Assembly (NCBI GenBank): GCA_019239375.1
Contig: JAFAZZ010000009.1
Span: 1-37,971, forward strand
Reading direction: 5' to 3'
Origin: Solirubrobacterales bacterium
GTDB lineage: Bacteria > Actinomycetota > Thermoleophilia > Solirubrobacterales > Solirubrobacteraceae
Length of the DNA stretch: 37,971 nucleotides
The notes beneath the pieces are model-generated. The model ran no database searches. It was not told where the DNA came from and worked only from the letters and a program-made list of their open reading frames with translations. Shown in pieces: positions 9,708 through 21,947 of this stretch (its first letter is position 1; each line of letters opens with the position of its first letter). A program made the translations under genes and the position numbers.

Positions 9708-10346
9708 GTGAGCTTCTCGCCCGGGCACCTCGCGTCGCACCCGCTCCCGCCGGGGATCGTCGGCGCACTCGGCCTGAGCGGCTACCAGCTCCTAGTCGAC
9801 GTGGCCGGGGTGGGTACCGGCCGGCTCGGCTCGCACGCCTTCCTGCTCGTCGCGCCCGAGCCCGACCCCTCGCTACTGGACGCCGGCACCCAGATCTCGC
9901 TGCACCAGCCGCGGCTCAAGGACGAGACGGAGGCGTCCGCCTTCGGCCAGCTGGCGGCCCAGCTCGGCTATTTACGATTGTCGGGGTACCGCCTGGCGCT
10001 CGAGCGGGCGGGCCTGCGCAGCAAGGTCAGCCTGGTCAACCCGGCCACCGGCGCAATCGCCGCGGTGATCCCGGACAAGGCGCCGGGGCGCCTGTTCGGT
10101 GGTGGCGCGAGTGCTCCGAAGCTCCTGGCGGCCGTGCGGGGGCTGCCGGCGGCAGGCCCTCCGCCGGACCTCGAGAGTCCGGAGTTGCTGCGCCAGGTCC
10201 TGTTGGCCCTCGCGCTGCGTGACGAATCGATCGGTGGCGCTGAGGCGGCCGAAGTCGCCGATCGCGCGCTCGAGCTCGTGCGCCGTGGCGGCGGCATGGA
10301 TCCGCCGGCGGCGCTCGAGGCCGCGAAGCAGGACCGTACCTCCTAG
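9708..10346 (+). CDS. conserved hypothetical protein
   Basis: Open frame with GTG start downstream of ggagaggg; coding-like composition; family not recognised. Confidence 0.6.
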   Translation: MSFSPGHLASHPLPPGIVGALGLSGYQLLVDVAGVGTGRLGSHAFLLVAPEPDPSLLDAGTQISLHQPRLKDETEASAFGQLAAQLGYLRLSGYRLALERAGLRSKVSLVNPATGAIAAVIPDKAPGRLFGGGASAPKLLAAVRGLPAAGPPPDLESPELLRQVLLALALRDESIGGAEAAEVADRALELVRRGGGMDPPAALEAAKQDRTS

Positions 10347-10391
10347 TCCGGCCGGCGGCGCAGGTTCGCGGGGTGGGCATGATCCCGACGG

Positions 10392-11194
<803 letters not shown>

Positions 11195-11198
<4 letters not shown>

Positions 11199-11383
11199 GC
11201 GAACCTATGTTCGCGTGAGCGCCGGACGGAAGGGGCCCCGTTAGCGCGCAGCGAATTGCTCATCTTGCACAGATTGGACATGAGCTCAGGTCCCTCGGAG
11301 GTGACACCATCGGCGCGGGCGCCCTCCAGCAGCCCGACGGCGCGCTCCTGGACCTCGCGCGCCACCGCGACCGCCACTCTCAA
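11195..11383 (-). CDS. putative small protein (about 62 aa) upstream of and ATGA-overlapping the endonuclease ORF
   Basis: GAGGAGG SD at 11389-11395, TTG 11383 (or GTG 11377); [61 protein letters not shown]; stop TGA overlaps downstream ATG. Confidence 0.35.
11199..11214. promoter_or_regulatory. LexA/SOS-box-like palindrome GCGAAC-CTAT-GTTCGC
   Basis: Perfect 6-bp arms, 4-nt spacer; core matches CGAACN4GTTCG; directly adjacent to the ATG of the minus-strand endonuclease ORF. Confidence 0.6.
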
Positions 11384-11395
11384 AGTAACCTCCTC

Positions 11396-13894
11396 GTGGC
11401 GGTGGACGAACGACGCTACGAGCCCAAGCGGATAGAGCCTAAGTGGCAGGAGATCTGGGCGCGCGAGCGCACCTGGGAGGTACCGAACGACCCAGAGAAC
11501 ACCGACCATCGGGAGAAGTCGTACGTGCTCGAAATGCTGCCCTACCCGAGCGGGGAGCCGCACATCGGGCACCTCAAGAACTATGCGTTGGGCGATGCCA
11601 TCGCGCACTTTCACCGGCGGATCGGGCGCCGCGTACTGCATCCGATGGGTTATGACGCGTTCGGCCTGCCGGCGGAGAACAACGCGATCAAGACCGGCGT
11701 GCAGCCGCGGGTAGCGACCGACCGCTCAATCGCCGCGTACCGGCACTGGTTCCACCGCTGGGGGATCTCGATCGACTGGAGCCGCGAGCTCGGCACGCAC
11801 GAGCCCTCGTACTACCGCTGGACGCAGTGGATCTTCCTGAAGCTGTTCGAGCGAGACCTGGCCTACCGCAAGACCGCCGCGGTCAATTGGTGCCCGAACG
11901 ACCAGACGGTGCTGGCCAACGAGCAGGTGATCGACGGACGGTGCGAACGCTGCGGCCATCTGGTCGAGGTGCGCCAGCTCGAGCAGTGGTTCTTCCGCAT
12001 CACCGACTACGCCGACCGGCTACTCGACGATCTCGACGCGATCGAGTGGCCCGAGCACGTCAAGGCCATGCAGCGCAACTGGATCGGGCGCAGCGAGGGC
12101 GCTGAGGTGGTTTTCCGCTGCCAGGAGCTGGCGATCGACTACCCGGTCTTCACTACGCGGCCCGACACTCTTTTCGGCGCGACCTTCTTCGTGATGGCGC
12201 CGGAGCATCCGGATGTGTTCAAGCTGGCCGAGGGCACCGAGTACGAGCGGGAAGTGCACGAGTATGTGAACCGGGCGCTCACCGAGACGCCCGAGCAGCG
12301 GGGCGCGGTTGACAAGCCGAAGACGGGTGTGCCGCTCGGGCGCACGGTCGCCAATCCCGTCAACGGCGAGCAGATCCCGATGTTCGTCGCCGACTACGTG
12401 CTGATGGAGTACGGCACCGGCGCGGTCATGGCGGTACCGGCGCACGACCAGCGCGACTACGACTTCGCCGTGGCGTTCGACCTGCCGATCCGCCAGGTGG
12501 TGGCGCCGCAGGGCGCGGACGGGCAGGTCGGTCAAGATGGAGCGTTCACCGCCCACACCGAGAACGAGGTCCTGATCAACTCGGGGCGGTTCTCCGGCAT
12601 GAACGCCGTCGAGGGACAGGAGCGCATCGTCGAGTGGCTCGACCGCGAGGGCGAGGGTCACTTCTCGGTGAACTACAAACTGCGCGACTGGCTGGTCTCG
12701 CGCCAGCGCTACTGGGGCTGTCCGATTCCGATCGTCTACTGCGGCTCCTGCGGCATGGTGCCCGTGCCCGAGGAGCAGCTGCCGGTCGAGCTGCCCGACA
12801 TCGAGGACTACCAGCCCAAGGGCCGCTCACCACTGGCCGCCGCCGAGAACTGGGTCAATGCGGCCTGTCCGAACTGTCGCGGCCCGGCGAAGCGCGAGAC
12901 CGACACCATGGACACTTTCGTCGACTCGAGCTGGTACTACCTGCGCTACTGCGACGCGCGCAATGACCAGGCGGCGTGGGACCGTCAGGTGCTGCGCCGT
13001 TGGATGCCCATCGACCAGTACATCGGCGGCGTCGAGCACGCGATCCTGCACCTGATGTACTCGCGCTTCTTCGTCAAGGCGCTCACCGACATGGAGCTGC
13101 TCGATGTCCAGGAGCCGTTCCAGGCCCTGTTCACGCAGGGGATGATCCTCGGCCCGGACGGCAACAAGATGTCCAGCTCCAAGGGCAACGTGATCGCGCC
13201 GAGCGACATCATCGAGCGCTTCGGCGCGGACGCGGCTCGCTGCTATGTGCTCGTCATCGGCCCGCCCGACCAGGACGCCGCGTGGGCGACGACGGGCATC
13301 GAAGGTGTCCACCGCCGGCTGCTGGGTCGGCTCTGGCGGCTTGCCGACGAGCTCGCCGACCAAGGCCACGGCCAACCCACGCGCGCGACCCAGCCGGTCG
13401 ATCCAGAGGGCGACGCGCTGACCATCGTCCGCAAGGCGCACTGGGCCATCGAAAAGGTGACCCGGGACGTGGCGACGCGGTTTGCCTTCAACACCGCGCT
13501 GTCGGCGATCATCGAGCTGATCAACGAGATCTATCGATATCCCGACGCGGACCCGCAGGCGCGGCGGTTCGCAACGGGGACGGCGGCATCGCTGGTGTTC
13601 CCCTTCGCGCCACATCTGGGGGCTGAGGCGTACGAGATGCTGACCGGACGGCGAGTCTGGGAGGAGCCGTGGCCCGACGCCGACCCCGAAATGCTCCTGA
13701 CCGAGACATTTGAGCTGGTTTGCCAGGTGAACGGCAAGGTCAGGGATCGGGTCAGCGCCCCGACCGGCGCGGCACGCGACGAGCTCGAGCGCCTGTGCCT
13801 GGAATCACGCGGCGTGCAGGCGCATCTCAACGGGCAAGAGATCGCCAAGGTCATCGTCGTGCCGGACAAGCTGGTCAACGTCGTCGTGCGCTGA
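11396..13894 (+). CDS. leuS: leucyl-tRNA synthetase (start GTG 11396 or 11402)
   Basis: [45 protein letters not shown] (HIGH), [14 protein letters not shown] (KMSKS), editing domain. Confidence 0.97.
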   Translation: MAVDERRYEPKRIEPKWQEIWARERTWEVPNDPENTDHREKSYVLEMLPYPSGEPHIGHLKNYALGDAIAHFHRRIGRRVLHPMGYDAFGLPAENNAIKTGVQPRVATDRSIAAYRHWFHRWGISIDWSRELGTHEPSYYRWTQWIFLKLFERDLAYRKTAAVNWCPNDQTVLANEQVIDGRCERCGHLVEVRQLEQWFFRITDYADRLLDDLDAIEWPEHVKAMQRNWIGRSEGAEVVFRCQELAIDYPVFTTRPDTLFGATFFVMAPEHPDVFKLAEGTEYEREVHEYVNRALTETPEQRGAVDKPKTGVPLGRTVANPVNGEQIPMFVADYVLMEYGTGAVMAVPAHDQRDYDFAVAFDLPIRQVVAPQGADGQVGQDGAFTAHTENEVLINSGRFSGMNAVEGQERIVEWLDREGEGHFSVNYKLRDWLVSRQRYWGCPIPIVYCGSCGMVPVPEEQLPVELPDIEDYQPKGRSPLAAAENWVNAACPNCRGPAKRETDTMDTFVDSSWYYLRYCDARNDQAAWDRQVLRRWMPIDQYIGGVEHAILHLMYSRFFVKALTDMELLDVQEPFQALFTQGMILGPDGNKMSSSKGNVIAPSDIIERFGADAARCYVLVIGPPDQDAAWATTGIEGVHRRLLGRLWRLADELADQGHGQPTRATQPVDPEGDALTIVRKAHWAIEKVTRDVATRFAFNTALSAIIELINEIYRYPDADPQARRFATGTAASLVFPFAPHLGAEAYEMLTGRRVWEEPWPDADPEMLLTETFELVCQVNGKVRDRVSAPTGAARDELERLCLESRGVQAHLNGQEIAKVIVVPDKLVNVVVR

Positions 13895-13974
13895 GCGGCG
13901 GCGGCGCACCGGCCGTAGGTTGCACTGGTGAGCCGACGACTGACCGGCCGATCCGGCTCATAAACTGGACCACG

Positions 13975-14949
13975 ATGACCGCGTTCAAGGCCGCCTACCT
14001 CATCCACGGCGACGACCACGGCCGGATCGCGGAGCGCCGGCGCCGACTCCGCGCCCTGGCCGAGAAGGAGAGCGGCGCTCAAGGAATCGAGCTGTTCGAG
14101 GGGGAAGCGGCCACGCCCGAAGCAGTCGCGACTGCGCTGCGCGCCCTCACGTTCGCCATCGGCCGCCGGTTTATCGTGGTCGATGGGGTCGAAAGGTGGA
14201 CCGACAAGCAACTCGAGCCGCTGCAACCGGCCCTCAAAGCAATTCCACCTGACACCACGCTGGCTTTCTTCGCGCGCGAAGACAGCCGGAACAAAGCGCC
14301 GCGAAAACTGCTCGACGCGGTCAAGAAGGCGGGCGGCGATGTCAGCGCGGAAGAGAGCGTCAAGCCGTGGGAGCTCCCCAAGTGGGTGATGGCACGCGCG
14401 CGCGAGTTGGGCCTGCAACTCGAACCAGATAGCGCGCGGGCGCTGATCTCCCATGTTGGTGACCGCCAGCAGCGGCTCATGCGCGAGCTGGAGAAGCTCG
14501 CTCTGTACGCCGGTTCGGGCGCGCGGATCGACAGCACGATGATCGACGAGCTGACCGCGCCGTCGGCCGAGCACCGAGCCTGGTCGCTGGCCGACGCGAT
14601 TCTGAGCGGCGATCGGCAGGCGGCTACGAGCCTCTACCTGACCCTACGCAGCCAGGGCGAGCGTCTGCCCGGCCTTCTGTACTGGATGAGCACGCGGGTC
14701 CGCGCCGCCCACGAGATCGCCACGGCGCTCGAGGCCGGCGAAGGCGCCGCCCAGATCAAGCGCCGGCTGCGAATGCCCTCGCGGGCCGCCGATCGCCTGA
14801 TCGCCGACGCGGGACGCGCCGGCGCCGACAAACTTCAGCGAGCGATCGAGCAGCTGGCCGACCTCGAGCTTGCTTCCCGTGGCGGGGGCAGCGGCGCCGC
14901 CGGGGAGGACACGGCCGCGCTGCTGGCCATCCAACGCGTGGCGGGCTAG
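13975..14949 (+). CDS. holA: DNA polymerase III subunit delta
   Basis: AYLIHGDDHGRIAERRRRL, FFAREDSRNKAPRKLLDAVKKAGG, AWSLADAILSGDRQAATSLYLTLRSQGERLPGLLYW. Confidence 0.9.
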   Translation: MTAFKAAYLIHGDDHGRIAERRRRLRALAEKESGAQGIELFEGEAATPEAVATALRALTFAIGRRFIVVDGVERWTDKQLEPLQPALKAIPPDTTLAFFAREDSRNKAPRKLLDAVKKAGGDVSAEESVKPWELPKWVMARARELGLQLEPDSARALISHVGDRQQRLMRELEKLALYAGSGARIDSTMIDELTAPSAEHRAWSLADAILSGDRQAATSLYLTLRSQGERLPGLLYWMSTRVRAAHEIATALEAGEGAAQIKRRLRMPSRAADRLIADAGRAGADKLQRAIEQLADLELASRGGGSGAAGEDTAALLAIQRVAG

Positions 14950-16070
14950 AACAGGTGCAGCAACAGCGCGGCGATCAGCGCGATGAGCACCACGACCACC
15001 GCCGGCAGGAAGTGCAGCAGCCGATGACCCTCGCGGCGGAACGCCGGAGGCGCGTTGGCCGCGTTTCGCATCACGAGCGCGGCGCCGCGAGACGCCACCG
15101 CGTCGTCGCGCTCCACCCGCAGCTGCTCGACGTTGGCGGTCAACGAGTCGCGCTCTGAGGCCGCCTTGGCACGCGCGCTCAGGGCTTCGTCCCGCGCGCG
15201 CAACGCCGCATCGCGCTCGTCGCGCAGAGCGTCACGGTCGGCTGCGAACTCGTCGCGCTCGCCCAGCGCGCTCTCCTGCGACGCGAGCGCCGCGGCGGCC
15301 TTGGCCGCCATCGCGTCGCGCTCGTCGATCGCCGCCCGGCGCTCGGCCAGCGCCTCGTCGCGCGCGGCGAGGGCGGCATCGCGCAGCCGCATCGCCTGCT
15401 CGCGGGCCTGCACCGCCTCGGCGCGCTCGGCCGCCGCCGCGTCGCGGAGGGCCAGTGCCTCGCCGCGAGCGCGCATCAGCCGTTCGCGCTCCTCGGCGGC
15501 CGCCTCGTGTGCCAGGCGGGCGGCGTCGCGTGCGCCCGACACCTCCTCGAGCTTGGCGCCACGCCGCTCGAGCTCGCTCGATAGCTCGGCGATCTCCGCC
15601 TCCTTGCGCTCTAGCTCGCGCGCCAGACGGTGGATCTCACGGCGCGCCTTGACGAGCTCGGGCGAAGGTGGGTGAGGTCGCCTCGTCGGGGCCGGCGCCT
15701 CGGCACCGGCACCGGGCCGCCGGCGGCGGCGCGCGCGCTGCGCGCCCGGCATGGGAAGCGGGATCGTGATGTCGGGAGCCACGTTGAGCTCGGCCTCGAC
15801 CCAGTGATCTTCCTGCTCCCCGTAGGGGAACGTGGCCTTCCAGGGCTCGCCGTCCTCGGCCGCCCATGGTTTGTGATCGAGGTCGGCGAGAAGCCGCCGG
15901 TGCTCCTCGTCGGCGACCAGCGTGAGGCTCGGCCGGATGAAGCGCCGGCCGCGAACGCCAAACCAGCGACCGTTCACCTCGAGCCGATCGCCATTCGCCA
16001 TCTCGATGCGATCGAGCTCGAAGGCGACGCCGCTCGCTGCAGTGCTGGCCACCTCGACAGCTTCCGCCAT
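14946..16070 (-). CDS. coiled-coil protein with C-terminal transmembrane helix, function unknown
   Basis: Long Ala/Arg/Glu coiled coil (RDAALAARDEALAERRAAIDERDAM), terminal LLHFLPAVVVVLIALIAALLLHLF; start MAEAVEVA. Confidence 0.75.
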   Translation of the reverse strand: MAEAVEVASTAASGVAFELDRIEMANGDRLEVNGRWFGVRGRRFIRPSLTLVADEEHRRLLADLDHKPWAAEDGEPWKATFPYGEQEDHWVEAELNVAPDITIPLPMPGAQRARRRRRPGAGAEAPAPTRRPHPPSPELVKARREIHRLARELERKEAEIAELSSELERRGAKLEEVSGARDAARLAHEAAAEERERLMRARGEALALRDAAAAERAEAVQAREQAMRLRDAALAARDEALAERRAAIDERDAMAAKAAAALASQESALGERDEFAADRDALRDERDAALRARDEALSARAKAASERDSLTANVEQLRVERDDAVASRGAALVMRNAANAPPAFRREGHRLLHFLPAVVVVLIALIAALLLHLF

Positions 16071-16136
16071 CAGGGCGCCGAGGTTACCGATTCGCGCTCG
16101 CCGGGCGCCGTCTCGCAACCGGGGTTGCAGGTTGCG

Positions 16137-16394
16137 CTAGCCGCGAAGGAGCCGCGCCGCGCGCGACTTCTTGCGCGCGCCCGCGTTGCGATGCAGCGCC
16201 CCGCGCTTGACGGCCTTGTCGATCGTCCGCACGAGCTCGCGATGCTCGGCATCGGCCTGCGCGCCGTCGCCGTCCGCCACCGCGCGCTCGAGGCGGCGGA
16301 AAAACGTCTTGATCCTGGAGGTGTAGCGGCGGTTCTCGAGTCGCTCGCGCTCGGCACGCGCAATCCGCTTCTTCTGTGACTTGATGTTGGCCAT
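16137..16394 (-). CDS. rpsT: 30S ribosomal protein S20
   Basis: MANIKSQKKRIARAERERLENRRYTSRIKTFFRRLERAV... Confidence 0.97.
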   Translation of the reverse strand: MANIKSQKKRIARAERERLENRRYTSRIKTFFRRLERAVADGDGAQADAEHRELVRTIDKAVKRGALHRNAGARKKSRAARLLRG

Positions 16395-16440
16395 GAGGGC
16401 GGGAGGGGTCGCCGCAGCCTTTTCCGCCGCGGCGCAGCCC

Positions 16441-16447
16441 TACTATA
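16441..16447. promoter_or_regulatory. overlapping divergent -10 elements (TACTAT for murJ, TATAGT for rpsT)
   Basis: tactata in a GC-rich intergenic stretch between divergent rpsT and murJ. Confidence 0.5.
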
Positions 16448-16453
16448 GCCGCC

Positions 16454-18118
16454 CTGGTCCAGATCGATACGCACACCACCTCCGGCGACGGGCTGCCGCC
16501 GGGACCGCCCGCGCCGCCCGGCGATGGGGCACCGCCAAGCGAGCCGCTCCGGCCGCCTGGCCGGCGCATCGCGGTTAACACGGCGATCTTCGCGTTCGCC
16601 ACCGCGATCTCACGCGTGGCCGGACTGGCGCGCGAGGTCGTGCAGGCCGCCTTCTTTGCCACGAGCGCGGCGGCGTCGGCGTTCACCCTCGCCTCACAGG
16701 TCCCGAACCTGTTCAGCAACCTGTTCTCCCAAGCAGCGCTCTCCGCGGCGTTCGTCCCCGTGTTCACCGAGCTGCTCGTCAAAGGTCGTAAACGCGAGGC
16801 ATTCCGCCTCGCCTCGACGCTGTTCTGGGTGATCCTGGTCGCGCTGGGCGCCCTCACACTGTTGTGGCTGGGCGTAGCCGACCTCGTGGTCCCGCTGTTC
16901 ACCGGCGGCGGCGGGATCAGCAACGGCCTGACGGCCGGTCTCTCGCGGGTGCTCTTCCCGGTCGTGCTGCTGCTCAGCCTGACCGGGCTGCTCGTGGGCA
17001 TCCTGCAGTCCTACGACGAGTTCACTGTTCCCGCCATCGCGCCCGCGGTGTGGAACCTGGTGATCCTCGTCGGGCTGATCGCGCTCTATCCCCGCTTTCA
17101 CGGCGTGGAGCGCATCTATGCGTACGCGATCGCCTGGCTGGCCGCGACCGTGGTGCAGTTCCTGATGGTGGCGGCGGCGCTGCGGCGCGTGGAATTCCGG
17201 CTGTCGTTCGCGGTCGACTGGCGCGACCCACGGGTCAAGCAGGTGCTGATCCTGTTCCTGCCGGTGACGATCAGCGTCGGGATCATCAACCTCGACATCT
17301 TCATCAACGCGGGCTTCGGGTCGCTGGTGTCCACGCACGCGCCGGCCGCGATCAACAACGCGTTCCGGATCTACATGCTGCCTCAGGGCATCTTCAGCGT
17401 CGCCGTCGCCACCGTGCTATTCCCCACGCTGAGCCGGATGGCCACGCGCAGGGACGCCTCCGGGATGCGAAGGGCGATCGGCAACGGGATGCGCCAGATC
17501 AACCTGCTGCTGATCCCGTCGGCGGCGGTGATGCTCGTGCTGGCCACCCCGATCACACGGCTCATCTACCAGCACGGTCACTTCGGCTCGTATTCGACGC
17601 ACCTCGTCTCGACCGCGTTGTTCTGGTTCGCGGTGAGCCTTCCGTTCAGCGGGATAAATCTGCTGTTGACCCGGACCTTCTTCGCGCTCCAGCGTCCCTG
17701 GATCCCAACCAAGCTGGCCGCGCTCAACTTGGTGGTCGACGTGATCGTGAGCGTCGCGCTTTACAAGCCGCTGGGAATTGCCGGTTTGGTGATCGGAACA
17801 GCCGTGGCCAACGTCGTCATGGCGTGGCTGCAGCTGCACCGCCTGCGCATCGGCTTCAACGGCTACCTGGAGGGGGGCCAGACGTTGATGATCACGATGC
17901 GGATCCTGGCTGCCACCGTCATCATGGCCGCGGCCGCGTGGGGCATCTGGACCGTCCTGGACCACCTGCTCGGGCGGTCGCTCTCGGCCGAGATCGTGGC
18001 CATCGGGGTGGCGACGATCGCCTCGGGGGCGCTCTACGCGAGGCTCGTGCTGACGATGCGCATCCCCGAAGCGCGCCAGATCCAGCAATTGATCCTCGGG
18101 AGATTGCGCGGACGCTAG
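16454..18118 (+). CDS. murJ: lipid II flippase MurJ (start codon uncertain; first in-frame ATG/GTG/TTG is internal GTG 16616)
   Basis: RRIAVNTAIFAFATAISRVAGLAREVVQAAFFATSAAASAFTLASQVPNLFSNLFSQAALSAAFVPVF; MviN/MurJ signatures. Confidence 0.93.
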   Translation: MVQIDTHTTSGDGLPPGPPAPPGDGAPPSEPLRPPGRRIAVNTAIFAFATAISRVAGLAREVVQAAFFATSAAASAFTLASQVPNLFSNLFSQAALSAAFVPVFTELLVKGRKREAFRLASTLFWVILVALGALTLLWLGVADLVVPLFTGGGGISNGLTAGLSRVLFPVVLLLSLTGLLVGILQSYDEFTVPAIAPAVWNLVILVGLIALYPRFHGVERIYAYAIAWLAATVVQFLMVAAALRRVEFRLSFAVDWRDPRVKQVLILFLPVTISVGIINLDIFINAGFGSLVSTHAPAAINNAFRIYMLPQGIFSVAVATVLFPTLSRMATRRDASGMRRAIGNGMRQINLLLIPSAAVMLVLATPITRLIYQHGHFGSYSTHLVSTALFWFAVSLPFSGINLLLTRTFFALQRPWIPTKLAALNLVVDVIVSVALYKPLGIAGLVIGTAVANVVMAWLQLHRLRIGFNGYLEGGQTLMITMRILAATVIMAAAAWGIWTVLDHLLGRSLSAEIVAIGVATIASGALYARLVLTMRIPEARQIQQLILGRLRGR

Positions 18119-18129
18119 GCTGCGACCCG

Positions 18130-18621
18130 ATGCCCGATCTGCCCGATGTGTATCGCCGCCACTTCGAGGACCCTCGCCGGGAGCGGGCGCTGCTCAGCGC
18201 GATCGGCTTTACCACGTCGTTCGCCGTTGCGCGCGGGATAACCCACGCGATCCGCGCCGAAGTCGGCCCCTTCCACAACATCAGCGAAGGAGGCACGCAC
18301 ATCCACCACTCGACCTTCGGCATCCTCGGACTGCTCGGCCTGGGCTACGCCTGGACCTACCGGTGGGGAATCGGGCCGGAGCCGGGCGGCCGCTGGCCCT
18401 CGCGGATCACCACCATCCTGTACGGCATCGCGTCGGCCCTGACCCTCGACGAGTTCGCGCTCTGGCTGGACCTCAAGGACGACTACTGGAGCAAGCAGGG
18501 GCGCAAGTCGATCGACGCCGTGACCATCTTCGCCGGCCTGCTGACGATTGGCGCCGCCGGCCGTCCGGCGCTGCAGGAGCTCGGACTACTGCCGAAGCTG
18601 CTCGAGCGCAAGGCTGAATAA
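18130..18621 (+). CDS. conserved integral membrane protein of unknown function
   Basis: [54 protein letters not shown]; several TM segments. Confidence 0.75.
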   Translation: MPDLPDVYRRHFEDPRRERALLSAIGFTTSFAVARGITHAIRAEVGPFHNISEGGTHIHHSTFGILGLLGLGYAWTYRWGIGPEPGGRWPSRITTILYGIASALTLDEFALWLDLKDDYWSKQGRKSIDAVTIFAGLLTIGAAGRPALQELGLLPKLLERKAE

Positions 18622-18694
18622 CGGGCCTCGCCCGTGGCCCCCGCCGCAAGTACACCCGCTTCGAGGCGAAGCCCAGCCCCAATACCCTAGAAGC

Positions 18695-20503
<1,809 letters not shown>

Positions 20504-20525
20504 GACCCGCGCGGGCCCTTAGGAC

Positions 20526-21008
20526 CTAGTCGGAGTGGCCGCGCCGGCCCCGCTTCTGCAGCCATTCGGCGAACTCGTCAACGCCGTCGGCCAGGATCTT
20601 GCCGAAGCTGTCGTCGGTCTTGACGTACCCAAGCTCCTCGTCGGAGGCGCGCTTATCGCCGGTCGTCGCTCGGCGGGCGGCACGCTGCGCCCGCTCGCGG
20701 GCCGCCCGGGCCGCCTCGCGGGCCGCCCGCGCCTTCTCGCGCAGATCCCGCTCCATCTCGCCCAGCCGCTGCTCGACGTCGGGGCTGGTGGGCGGTGGCG
20801 GTTCCGAGCGCGGGCGCGTCGGGCTGCGCCGGCGCTCCCGCGTGATCGCGGCGTATGCCTCCTGGACCTCCTCGAATCGGCGCGCGGCCTCGGCCGATCC
20901 GTTGTTGTGATCGGGGTGATGAAGCTGAACAAGCCGCCGGTAGACCGCCCGAAGCTCCGCGTCGGAGACGCCGGGGCGGACGCCGAGGACCGTGTACGGG
21001 TCGGGGCT
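20526..21008 (-). CDS. J-domain protein (start codon uncertain)
   Basis: DPYTVLGVRPGVSDAELRAVYRRLVQLHHPDHNNGSAEAARRFEEVQEAYAAI (HPD); basic coiled coil C-terminus. Confidence 0.8.
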   Translation of the reverse strand, partial: SPDPYTVLGVRPGVSDAELRAVYRRLVQLHHPDHNNGSAEAARRFEEVQEAYAAITRERRRSPTRPRSEPPPPTSPDVEQRLGEMERDLREKARAAREAARAARERAQRAARRATTGDKRASDEELGYVKTDDSFGKILADGVDEFAEWLQKRGRRGHSD

Positions 21009-21018
21009 CAGGACGTGC

Positions 21019-21480
21019 CTAGACCCACGGTCGCGGCCTGACGCCGCTCGGGCGCCCAGCCGGCCAGCGCCCGTAGGCGTGCAGCGTGCGCTGGCTCGGG
21101 GGGCGGGGGCGGTACCGGTGCCCGAACAGCCACCAGCACACGACGAGCACGACCACCCAGGTCGAGAACAGCGTGGCCACCACCACCGCCGCGGCAAGCA
21201 GCAGCGAGAACAGGAACGGAGCGAGGATGATCAACGCGAAGATCGACATCGGCCGGAGCCAGGGAACGGTCTGCGGGCGGTCGCGCGGGCGCATTGCCGC
21301 CCCCGGCAGGTCGGCCACGACGGCATCGAGGTCGCCGTAAGTCCGCGCGGCGAATGTCGCCTCGAGCCGCTCCTCGAGCTCCTCGGCCAGCAGCCGCCCT
21401 TCGGCGGTCGCATGGCGCAGCCGCTCGGCGATCCGTTCGCGATCCGCGTCCGATGCTCTTAGCGTTGATCGCCTTGCCAT
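21019..21480 (-). CDS. DUF1707 (SHOCT-like) domain membrane protein
   Basis: LRASDADRERIAERLRHATAEGRLLAEELEERLEATFAARTYGDLDAVVADLPG plus two TM helices; SD GAGGAG. Confidence 0.85.
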   Translation of the reverse strand: MARRSTLRASDADRERIAERLRHATAEGRLLAEELEERLEATFAARTYGDLDAVVADLPGAAMRPRDRPQTVPWLRPMSIFALIILAPFLFSLLLAAAVVVATLFSTWVVVLVVCWWLFGHRYRPRPPSQRTLHAYGRWPAGRPSGVRPRPWV

Positions 21481-21572
21481 GTCCACATTGCTCCTCGTCG
21501 CCGCCTGACGCTCCGCGTGTGCCACGAGGCTACACCGCGGCAAGGGCGCTCACAAGACATGCTACCTGGCGG

Positions 21573-21616
21573 ATGTATATTCCTTGACGCTCATATAGCT
21601 ATCTGGTTATATACAT
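21573..21616 (+). promoter_or_regulatory. promoter (TTGACG-N18-TATATA) flanked by 8-bp inverted repeat ATGTATAT/ATATACAT; probable autoregulatory operator
   Basis: AT-rich island; -35 at 21584-21589, -10 at 21608-21613, inverted repeat arms 21573-21580 and 21609-21616. Confidence 0.6.
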
Positions 21617-21619
21617 CTT

Positions 21620-21943
21620 GTGTTGTCCACGTGGACGGCGCTCGCCGATCCTCACCGCCGCGCCATGCTCGAGTTGCTGCGTGACTCGCCACGCGCCGTC
21701 GGGGAGCTCGTCGAAATAACGGGTCTCACGCAGCCGGGCACGTCCAAGCACCTGCGCGTGTTGCGCGATTGCGGGCTGGTGCGCACTCGGATCGACGCCC
21801 AGCGACGGATCTATTCGCTCGACCCCCGCCCCCTGGCCGAGCTCGACGCCTGGCTCGATCCCTACCGGCGGGCGCGAGCGCGGAGCCTTGGCGCGCTGGA
21901 GCGCCCCGGCGGGCCCGCCGGCGCGCCCATCCCGGGCGAGTAA
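21620..21943 (+). CDS. ArsR-family winged-helix regulator
   Basis: TALADPHRRAMLELLRDSPRAVGELVEITGLTQPGTSKHLRVLRDCGLVRTRIDAQRRIYSLDPRPLAELDAWL; GTG start. Confidence 0.9.
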   Translation: MLSTWTALADPHRRAMLELLRDSPRAVGELVEITGLTQPGTSKHLRVLRDCGLVRTRIDAQRRIYSLDPRPLAELDAWLDPYRRARARSLGALERPGGPAGAPIPGE

Positions 21944-21947
21944 AGCC

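Noticed and set aside
11215-11395. T-box or other tRNA-sensing leader upstream of leuS
   Set aside because: No T-box bulge sequence (TGGNACCGCG-like) or specifier-loop architecture could be identified.
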